21,509 nt of DNA from an uncultured Alphaproteobacteria bacterium (GTDB lineage: Bacteria; Pseudomonadota; Alphaproteobacteria; Rhizobiales; Beijerinckiaceae): NCBI GenBank assembly GCA_937988775.1, contig CALKHP010000043.1:1-21509 (forward strand). The letters are read 5' to 3'. This document shows positions 16,178-21,509 of this stretch, piece by piece (position 1 is the stretch's first letter; each line of letters opens with the position of its first letter). The notes under the pieces were generated by a model, which had not been told where the DNA came from, ran no database searches, and was given only the letters and a program-made list of their open reading frames with translations. Made by a program: the position numbers and the translations under genes.

Positions 16178-17371
16178 TCAGCTGTAGCCGGGCGCGAGCG
16201 CGAAGGTACCGTCCTTGGCGCTCGAGGCGGCCGACATCACCACTTCGTCGGTCGGATAGCCGTTATGCTGCTCCGGCGAGAAGGTGTAGGTGCCGAAATA
16301 GCCCGGATATTTCGTGAGCGTGTTCCAGTAGCCGATGATCGCCTTGCTCTCGGTCGAGCCGGTCACCTCGACCGCCTTGGCGATCAGGTTGATCGCATCG
16401 ACGCCGCCGGCGACCCACCACAGCAGCGTGTCCTTGAGATCGACCTTGCCCTTGAGCTTGTCGACCAGTTCCTGGCTATGGGCCGGCAGCTTGCCGGCGC
16501 TATCGTAGCTGCAACTGCGATAGCCGACGGCATAGACCTTGTCCCAGTTGGCCGGCTTCTCGACCAGCGAGCCGATCTCGCCCGAGGACATCGAGGGATG
16601 GCCGACGAAAGGCACGTCCCAGCCCATGGTGGCGCGCGTGTTGAACAGGCGCGCATCCATGCCGGTCGAGGTGCTCCAGCACACGATCGCCTCGGCGCCG
16701 GCATTCTTGGCGCGCAGCATGTCCGGCGTCATGTCGGTCTGGGTCGCGTCGATATTGGCGTGGTAGACGACGTCGGCGCCGTCCTTTTTCAGCGCGGCGG
16801 TCGAGGCATTGGCGGCGGCGACGCCATAGCCGGTCGTATCGCCGATCACCGCCACCTTCTTCACCTTGAGCACCTTCAGGCAATAGTGGCGCACCGCGTC
16901 GTCCCACTGGAAATTGGCCGGCGACAGGCGGAAGGCGTTGGGGAATTTCTTCGGGTCGATCAGGCTGTCGATCACGCAAGGATGGATATTCGGCATCTTG
17001 GCGCGTGCCATGATCGGCGTCACGGCAAGCGATTCGCCGGAGTTGGTCGGCCCCCACACGGCGTCGACCTTGAGCTGGCTGATCATTTCCTGCGTGGCGT
17101 TGACCGCCTTGGTCGGGTCGCCCTGCGTGTCGCGGGTGATGACCTCGATCTTGCGGCCCTTGACGCCGCCGGCGGCGTTGATCGCCTCGGCCGCGAACAC
17201 CACGCCGCGGTTGAAGCCGATGGCCGGCGCCGAGCTCGGGCCGGTCAGCGCCGCGAGCCAGCCGACCTTGATCGGGCCGCTCGCGGCGAGGGCGGGGCGC
17301 GGCAGGCCGAGCGCGCTTGCGCCTACGGCCCCCGCACCACCAAGCAAGACATTGCGGCGGGAAATATCCAT
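16178..17371 (-). CDS. Liv-type ABC transporter substrate-binding protein with Tat signal
   Basis: Periplasmic binding protein of 397 residues in the Leu/Ile/Val-binding (Peripla_BP_6) family. The N-terminus carries a twin-arginine signal, SRRNVLLGG (4-12), a hydrophobic stretch and an ALA-ASG cleavage site after about residue 29. Export of a folded protein by Tat is therefore likely. The mature part starts PIKVGWLAALTGPSSAPAIGFNRGVVFAAE and continues through GGVKGRKIEVITRDTQGDPTKAVNATQEMI and DAVWGPTNSGES, all family hallmarks. The ATG at 17371 follows AAGGAGG about eight bases upstream, the best ribosome site of the operon, as expected for the subunit needed in excess. It lies 109 bases behind the second enolase-superfamily gene; that gap carries a FadR/GntR-like dyad, so it may have its own promoter. 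The ligand cannot be read from sequence. Confidence 0.95.
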   Translation of the reverse strand: MDISRRNVLLGGAGAVGASALGLPRPALAASGPIKVGWLAALTGPSSAPAIGFNRGVVFAAEAINAAGGVKGRKIEVITRDTQGDPTKAVNATQEMISQLKVDAVWGPTNSGESLAVTPIMARAKMPNIHPCVIDSLIDPKKFPNAFRLSPANFQWDDAVRHYCLKVLKVKKVAVIGDTTGYGVAAANASTAALKKDGADVVYHANIDATQTDMTPDMLRAKNAGAEAIVCWSTSTGMDARLFNTRATMGWDVPFVGHPSMSSGEIGSLVEKPANWDKVYAVGYRSCSYDSAGKLPAHSQELVDKLKGKVDLKDTLLWWVAGGVDAINLIAKAVEVTGSTESKAIIGYWNTLTKYPGYFGTYTFSPEQHNGYPTDEVVMSAASSAKDGTFALAPGYS

Positions 17372-17436
17372 CGGTGTTTCCTCCTTGTTGCCTTCGACAC
17401 CCGTCTGGCGCGGGCTTTCCGAAGCAGCTTGTGAAC

Positions 17437-17455
17437 TTGTCAGACCATTCTGGTC
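17437..17455. promoter_or_regulatory. Overlapping dyads resembling a FadR-type GntR operator
   Basis: TTGTCAGACCA (17437-17447) fits the TNGTNNNACNA pattern of FadR-subfamily GntR operators and differs by one base from the perfect palindrome TGGTCAGACCA. It overlaps a second perfect dyad, GACCA-TTC-TGGTC (17443-17455). The pair sits in the 109-base gap 66-84 bases upstream of the binding-protein start codon. No GntR gene is present in the window, so the regulator, if real, lies elsewhere. Confidence 0.45.
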
Positions 17456-17480
17456 GTGAGAAAAAACGTTTGTCCAGCAG

Positions 17481-18563
17481 CTATTGTTCGAGATGCCGGA
17501 TGAAATCCTCGTTGAAGGTGAAGCCCCAGCCCGGCCGTTCCGGCACTACCGCCACACCGTTCTCGATCACCAGTTTTTCGCGATAAAGCTGCGAGAACCA
17601 CGGCATGTATTCGAGATAGATCGCATTGGAGAGCCCGCCCAGCACCTGGATGCTGGTCTCGGGGAACAGGTGGCTCGACACCGGCACGTCATGGCTTTCC
17701 GCCATATGGGCGACGCGCACGAATTCGCTGACGCCGCCGACGCGCTGCAGGTCCGGCATCAGGATGTCGGCCGTGCGCAGTTCCAGCATGCGCCTGAAAC
17801 CGTAGCGGGTATATTCGGTCTCGCCCGAGGCGATCGGCGTATCGAGCGCGGCGGCGACGCGGGCCAGCCCCTCGACATCGTAAGCCGGCAACGGTTCCTC
17901 GAACCACGTCAGGTCATACTCTTCCAGCATGCGGCCGAGCCGGATCGCCTGCGCCTCGTTCAGCCCCTGGTTGGCATCGGCCATCAGCCTGATGCCGGGG
18001 CCGATCGTCTCACGCACCAGCTTGACCCGCGCGATATCCTCGCGTGGGTCGGCCATGCCGAGCCGCATCTTCATCGCCTTGAAGCCGGCGGCCACGAAGC
18101 TTCCCGCCTCGGCGACCAGTTCGTCGGCCGTGCGCGACAGCCACAAGCCGCCGCTATGATAGGCCGGCACGCGGTCCTGCGCGCCGCCGAGCAGGCGGTA
18201 GAGCGGCAGGCCGGCGCTCTTGCCGAGCGCATCCCACAGCGCGCCGTCGAGCGCCGAAATGCCGACGACCGGCACGCCCTTATGGCCGAGGAAATTGATA
18301 TCCTTCCAGGCGCGCGCCCAGAAATTGGCGATATGGCCGGCATCGCGCCCGACGATCAGGTCGGCGAGTTCGTCGACCATCTGCCGCAGCACGCCCGTGC
18401 GCCGGTTGTTGAGCGTGAAGATCAGGTTCTCGCCGACCACGCCGCTATCCATGCGCACCGAGACGAGGATGCAGCCGAACGAGGCGATCTGGCCGAGCGC
18501 GCTGCCGATCGGCTTGTCCAGCGGCAGATGCACCGGGCGGGTTTCGACGCGTTCGACGATCAT
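17481..18563 (-). CDS. Enolase superfamily enzyme, mandelate racemase subgroup (KxR variant)
   Basis: A 360-residue metal-dependent enzyme that abstracts a proton alpha to a carboxylate, as in racemases, cycloisomerases and acid-sugar dehydratases. Metal ligands are Asp196 (MADANQG), Glu222 (WFEEPL) and Glu248 (ASGETEY). The His298-Asp271 dyad lies in SSHLFPETS and MPDLQRVGG, and Glu318 lies in YLEYM. Relative to Pseudomonas mandelate racemase (D195, E221, E247, D270, H297, E317) every position is offset by exactly one. The Lys164-x-Lys166 pair becomes Lys165-x-Arg167 (MKMRLG). A dehydratase or epimerase is likelier than a true racemase. The ATG at 18563 has GGAGG seven bases upstream and overlaps the previous stop as ATGA, so the pair is translationally coupled. 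The reading frame stays open upstream to about 19025, but that part lies inside the neighbouring gene in another frame. Substrate unknown. Confidence 0.93.
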   Translation of the reverse strand: MIVERVETRPVHLPLDKPIGSALGQIASFGCILVSVRMDSGVVGENLIFTLNNRRTGVLRQMVDELADLIVGRDAGHIANFWARAWKDINFLGHKGVPVVGISALDGALWDALGKSAGLPLYRLLGGAQDRVPAYHSGGLWLSRTADELVAEAGSFVAAGFKAMKMRLGMADPREDIARVKLVRETIGPGIRLMADANQGLNEAQAIRLGRMLEEYDLTWFEEPLPAYDVEGLARVAAALDTPIASGETEYTRYGFRRMLELRTADILMPDLQRVGGVSEFVRVAHMAESHDVPVSSHLFPETSIQVLGGLSNAIYLEYMPWFSQLYREKLVIENGVAVVPERPGWGFTFNEDFIRHLEQ

Positions 18564-19684
18564 CGGCCGGCCTCCAGCGCAATGCGCGTCGTTTCGCCCT
18601 TGGCGTAGCGTTGCAAAATCGCCGGATCGGGATCGCAGCCGAGCCCCGGCTTGTCCGGCACCGTGACCTTGCCATCCTTGACGCGCACGAACGGGTCGAA
18701 CGGATTGGCTTCCATGTCGAGCCACAGCACCTCGACCAGCGGGCGCTCGATCAGCGCCGCCGTGATATGCAGGCTCGCCAGGAAGCCCGGCCCGAAATAC
18801 GGGCAATGCGGCGTGACCTCGATCGCATGGGCCGCGCACAGGTTGATGATCTTGCGCATCTCGCCGATGCCGCCGAGCTTGATGACGCTCGGCTGCGCGA
18901 TATCGATCGCGCCCGCCTCGATCAGCGCCTTGAAGCCGAACAGGCCGGCGACATTCTCGCCCGCCGCGATCGGGATGCCGATATCGCGCACGCTGGCGAG
19001 GCCGGCCACATCCTCCGGTGGCCACACCGGCTCCTCGAGCCAGAACAGCCCGTCATCGGCAAGGTTGATCGCCATGTCGCGCGCGGTATGCGGCGACCAG
19101 GCACAGTTCACATCCATCATGACGCGGGCATCGGGCGCGGCCTTGCGCGCCGCCAGCACCGCCTCGCGTGTCACCTCATGCAGCTTGAGGTGGCGGTAGC
19201 CGCGCGCGCGCGCCGCGGCGCAATTCTTCGCCACCAGCCCGACGTCGCCGCCATAGGACAACAGGCTGGCATAGGCCGGCAGTTCCGGCCGGCGCGCGCC
19301 GCCGAGCAGGCGCCAGATCGGCATGCCCGCCCGCTTGCCGAGAATGTCCCACAGCGCGATCTCGATGCCGGAAAACCCGTAGACGAAAGCGCCGTTGCGT
19401 CCGAGCAGATGCGTGCCGTGCAGCACTTTCTGCGTCAGGGCGTTGATGTCGCCGGCGTCGGCGCCGAGCACCAGCGGCGCGATGATCGTGTCGATCGCCG
19501 CCTTGGTCGAGGGGATCGCGGCATGGCCGAAGGCTTCGCCCCAGCCGGTGAGCCCGTCCTCGGTCTCGACCTTGACGAGCAGGATCTCGAGATGATCCCA
19601 GCGCTGGCCGGCAAACAGCGGATGCGGACCGCCCATGTCGAAGGGCAGCGCCACCACCGAGGTCTCGACGGCGCTTATGCGCAT
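18560..19684 (-). CDS. Enolase superfamily enzyme, mandelate racemase/muconate lactonizing family (KxH variant)
   Basis: First gene of the operon, 374 residues. The capping domain (1 to about 125) includes VKVETEDGLTGWGEAFGH and SGIEIALWDILGKRAGMPIW. The barrel carries metal ligands Asp191 (MMDVNCAW), Glu217 (WLEEPVWP) and Glu243 (AAGENVAG), and His293 in TPHCPYFGPG. Spacing from Asp191 to His293 equals that in mandelate racemase. The usual KxK is Lys167-x-His169 (LKLHEV), and the Asp that normally pairs with the catalytic His is Ser266 (AQPSVIKLGG). The C-terminal VTVPDKPGLGCDPD is typical of acid-sugar enzymes. The ATG at 19684 (MRISAVET) is chosen as the canonical N-terminus; in-frame starts at 19744 and 19795 would add an atypical extension and lack ribosome sites. 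It diverges from the LysR gene. Dehydratase or cycloisomerase is likely; substrate unknown. Confidence 0.92.
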   Translation of the reverse strand: MRISAVETSVVALPFDMGGPHPLFAGQRWDHLEILLVKVETEDGLTGWGEAFGHAAIPSTKAAIDTIIAPLVLGADAGDINALTQKVLHGTHLLGRNGAFVYGFSGIEIALWDILGKRAGMPIWRLLGGARRPELPAYASLLSYGGDVGLVAKNCAAARARGYRHLKLHEVTREAVLAARKAAPDARVMMDVNCAWSPHTARDMAINLADDGLFWLEEPVWPPEDVAGLASVRDIGIPIAAGENVAGLFGFKALIEAGAIDIAQPSVIKLGGIGEMRKIINLCAAHAIEVTPHCPYFGPGFLASLHITAALIERPLVEVLWLDMEANPFDPFVRVKDGKVTVPDKPGLGCDPDPAILQRYAKGETTRIALEAGR

Positions 19685-19775
19685 CGAAGCCCCGCCCGCT
19701 CCGCGTGATGCTGCCGTTTCATAAGCCCCCCCTGCAATCTTCATAGGCGGCCGGATTTCAGCGCTCGGCCCGGCG

Positions 19776-19839
19776 TTGATTGACGCTAGAACCATCGAAA
19801 AATAAGTTCAATGCGCCACAGCTTAATTCTGTATAAGCT
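19776..19839. promoter_or_regulatory. Divergent control region between LysR and the dehydratase operon
   Basis: AGCTTA-N8-TAAGCT (19820-19839) is a perfect 6-base inverted repeat ending six bases before the LysR start codon. The sequence ATAAG(T/C)TCA occurs at 19802 and again at 19833, a direct repeat spaced 31 bases (about three helical turns), as expected for a LysR tetramer. TATAAG (19832-19837, preceded by TG) could be a -10 box for LysR, giving a nearly leaderless message. On the minus strand TTGAAC (19806-19811) could be a -35 for the dehydratase operon. Operator and promoter elements overlap, consistent with autoregulation. Assignments are by eye. Confidence 0.45.
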
Positions 19840-19845
19840 CACCTG

Positions 19846-20754
19846 ATGCCATTGACCTTCCGCCAACTCGAAGTGGTGCGTGCCGTGAGCCGTCAGGGCT
19901 CGGTGACGGCAGCGGCTGGCGCGCTGGCGATCTCGCAGCCGGCGGTCAGCATGATGCTGCGCGAATGCGCGCGCGCCGCCGGCTTTCCGCTGTTCCAGCG
20001 CCGCCAGGGCCGCTTGCAGCCGACGCCCGAGACGCGCGCGCTGCTCGGCGACCTCGAGCGCGTCTTCGACGGCGTCGAGCGCCTCAACCGGCTCGTCGAT
20101 GACATCCGCGACACCAGCATCGGCACCTTGCGCATCGCCGCGACGCCGACGCTCGCCGACAACATCCTCCCCATCGCCGTGCAGGCTTTCTGCGCCGCGC
20201 GCCCGCGCATCCATATCGCCATCCAGTCGATGGACAATCTCGGCGTCATCGACACGCTGGCGCGCGAACGGGTCGATTTCGGGCTCGTGCTGACGCCGAT
20301 CAGCCAGCCCGACGCGCGCCTGCTCGAACTGTGCCGCGCCGACCTGATCTGCATCGTGGGCGAGAGCCATCCGCTCGCCGCCCGCGACCAGGTCAGCGCC
20401 GCCGAGATCGCGGCCTTCCCTCTGGTGTCCTTCGCCCGCAGCCTGCCGCTCGGCAACCTCGTCGATGACTGGTTCCGCGCGGCGAACGTGCCGCGCCGCA
20501 TCGCCATCGAGGTCAACCAGTCCTCGCTCGCCTGCGCGCTGGTGCGGGCCGGCGCCGGCGTCGCGGTCGTCGATCCGTTCTGGCTGCTGGAGGAGCGCCG
20601 TCACGGGCTGGTGCGGCTGCCGATCGCCGATCCGGTCTCGGTCGGAGCCCAGGCGCTGATCCCGCGCGAGGCGCCGCTATCGCGTCCGGCGCGCCTGTTC
20701 CTCGCCACGCTGCGCCGCACCGCGACGAACCTGCTTGGCCAGGCGGCGTTCTGA
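19846..20754 (+). CDS. LysR family transcriptional regulator
   Basis: A 302-residue LysR-type regulator of standard length. The N-terminal winged helix-turn-helix runs over about residues 3-62 (LTFRQLEVVRAVSRQGSVTAAAGALAISQPAVSMMLRE, then LFQRRQGRLQPTPETRALL). A linker helix and the periplasmic-binding-like co-inducer domain (about 92-295) follow. That domain includes GTLRIAATPTLADNILP, VDFGLVLTPI and GAGVAVVDPFWL. It is transcribed divergently from the two dehydratases and transporter, the classic arrangement for a LysR protein that activates its neighbour in response to a pathway metabolite. The ATG at 19846 has no ribosome site and is preceded within about ten bases by a -10-like TATAAG, suggesting a leaderless message. 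The methyltransferase gene begins one base after its stop. Confidence 0.95.
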   Translation: MPLTFRQLEVVRAVSRQGSVTAAAGALAISQPAVSMMLRECARAAGFPLFQRRQGRLQPTPETRALLGDLERVFDGVERLNRLVDDIRDTSIGTLRIAATPTLADNILPIAVQAFCAARPRIHIAIQSMDNLGVIDTLARERVDFGLVLTPISQPDARLLELCRADLICIVGESHPLAARDQVSAAEIAAFPLVSFARSLPLGNLVDDWFRAANVPRRIAIEVNQSSLACALVRAGAGVAVVDPFWLLEERRHGLVRLPIADPVSVGAQALIPREAPLSRPARLFLATLRRTATNLLGQAAF

Positions 20755-20755
20755 G

Positions 20756-21430
20756 ATGGCCAAGACAACGGGCAACACAATCGCCGACCCGCGCCGCTTC
20801 ATCGTCGAGAATACCGGCATCCGCGCCGTGCCGCTGGTGCCCGAAATCTCGCTTCATGTCGCGGATGAAGCCGTGGCACTCTGGCAGAAGACGGAAGAGG
20901 ATCTCGGCCGCATCGGCCTGCCGCCGCCATTCTGGGCCTTCGCCTGGGCCGGCGGCCAGGCACTCGCGCGCTACGTGCTCGACCATCCCGATATCGTGCG
21001 CGGCCGCCGCGTGCTCGATTTCGCCTCCGGTTCGGGGCTGGTGGCGATCGCCGCCGCGATGGCCGGCGCGGCCGCGGTCGAGGCCGCCGATATTGATGCT
21101 TTCGCCGTCACGGCGATCGGCCTCAACGCCGACCTCAACGGCGTGCGCATCACGGCGCGCGCCGACGACCTTGTCGGCGAGGCGCCCTCCCATGACATCG
21201 TGCTCGCCGGCGATATCTGCTACGAGCGCGACACGGCGGCGCGCGTCACGCTCTGGCTCGAGCAACTGGCGGCCGCGGGCGTGACCGTGCTGATCGGCGA
21301 TCCCGGCCGCAGCTACCTGCCGCATACCCGGCTCGAAGGGCTCGCGACCTATGTCGTGCCGGTGACGCGCGCGCTCGAGGATGCCGAGATCAAGCACACC
21401 GGCGTGTGGCGCTTCAAACCTGCAGCTTGA
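20756..21430 (+). CDS. Class I SAM-dependent methyltransferase, ETF-beta lysine methyltransferase (METTL20)-like
   Basis: A 224-residue cytosolic methyltransferase. The sequence matches my recollection of bacterial homologues of METTL20/EtfBKMT, which trimethylate lysines of the electron transfer flavoprotein beta subunit; the family was long annotated as PrmA or nicotinamide methyltransferase-like. Visible features are PPPFWAFAWAGGQALARYVLD (56-76), SAM motif I VLDFASGSGLVAIAAA (86-101), the acidic ADID (111-114), LAGDICYE (150-157, the D-x-x-Y type post-motif) and GDPGRSYLP (181-189). The ATG at 20756 gives a one-base gap after the LysR stop (TGAGATG), so it is probably co-translated with it. 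There is no good ribosome site of its own. No etfA/etfB genes are present here, so co-transcription with LysR may be incidental. The last 79 bases of the window hold no recognisable gene. Confidence 0.85.
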   Translation: MAKTTGNTIADPRRFIVENTGIRAVPLVPEISLHVADEAVALWQKTEEDLGRIGLPPPFWAFAWAGGQALARYVLDHPDIVRGRRVLDFASGSGLVAIAAAMAGAAAVEAADIDAFAVTAIGLNADLNGVRITARADDLVGEAPSHDIVLAGDICYERDTAARVTLWLEQLAAAGVTVLIGDPGRSYLPHTRLEGLATYVVPVTRALEDAEIKHTGVWRFKPAA

Positions 21431-21509
21431 ATGCTGGCGGCGAGGCCAGGCGAGTCTCGCTTGCTTTGAAGACATGAGGCTTTCCAATCGGGATCGGCGG
21501 GGCAAACCC

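Noticed and set aside
17481..19025. Open frame suggesting a 514-residue form of the second enolase-superfamily enzyme
   Set aside because: The extra part is a frame-shifted Arg-rich reading of the neighbouring enzyme; a ribosome site and the ATGA overlap fix the start at 18563.
19820..19839. Classical LysR T-N11-A box
   Set aside because: The perfect arms are spaced so that the inner T and A are 10 or 12 bases apart, not 11; it is kept only as an operator-like palindrome.
21450..21460. GCGAG-T-CTCGC as a terminator after the methyltransferase
   Set aside because: The one-base centre cannot form a stable hairpin loop at full stem length and no T-run follows.

Overview
The window is a very GC-rich stretch of chromosome with tightly packed genes. 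The encoded families (Liv-type ABC transporters with a LivM-LivG fusion, mandelate racemase-like enzymes, SMP-30 lactonase, an ETF-beta lysine methyltransferase-like protein, an E. coli-type IlvD, many GTG starts) fit an alphaproteobacterium, most likely of the order Hyphomicrobiales (Rhizobiales). This placement is an inference from gene content. I saw no rRNA, tRNA, phage, transposase, plasmid or CRISPR signature, so it reads as stable accessory metabolism and transport.

Layout, left to right. (1) 1-338: the N-terminal part of ilvD, leaving the window on the minus strand. (2) 474-2576: a FUSC-family inner-membrane exporter, convergent with and overlapping an M20 carbamoylase-type hydrolase (2573-3796, minus). 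(3) 3953-4744: an SDR dehydrogenase, followed by a near-perfect REP-like palindrome. (4) 4806-9917, all minus: an efflux unit read as marR, emrA, emrB, then an M20D amidohydrolase and a DUF2938 membrane protein. (5) 10149-11087: an SMP-30/gluconolactonase-type protein, convergent with a second 14-TM MFS exporter (11094-12587, minus). (6) 12755-19684, minus: a seven-function catabolic and uptake locus. It reads as two enolase-superfamily enzymes overlapping by ATGA, a Tat-exported Liv-type binding protein, LivH, a LivM-LivG fusion and LivF. (7) 19846-21430, plus: a divergent LysR regulator with an ETF-beta lysine methyltransferase-like gene one base behind it.

How the genes may work together. 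The clearest unit is the LysR / double dehydratase / ABC transporter block. A small carboxylate would be bound in the periplasm, imported by the Liv-type transporter and dehydrated or isomerised by the two mandelate-racemase-subgroup enzymes. Visible operator-like dyads lie at both control regions. The active sites of both enzymes depart from the canonical mandelate racemase residues (KxR in one; KxH with Ser replacing the dyad Asp in the other), so the substrate is probably not a textbook one. The SDR and SMP-30 genes could supply oxidation and lactone-opening steps of a sugar-acid route, but they are several kilobases away and this is speculative. The rest of the window is dominated by export: FUSC, EmrAB and a second DHA2 pump.

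No obviously new defence or mobile system was found. The best candidate for something undescribed is the 12.7-19.9 kb uptake/dehydratase locus.
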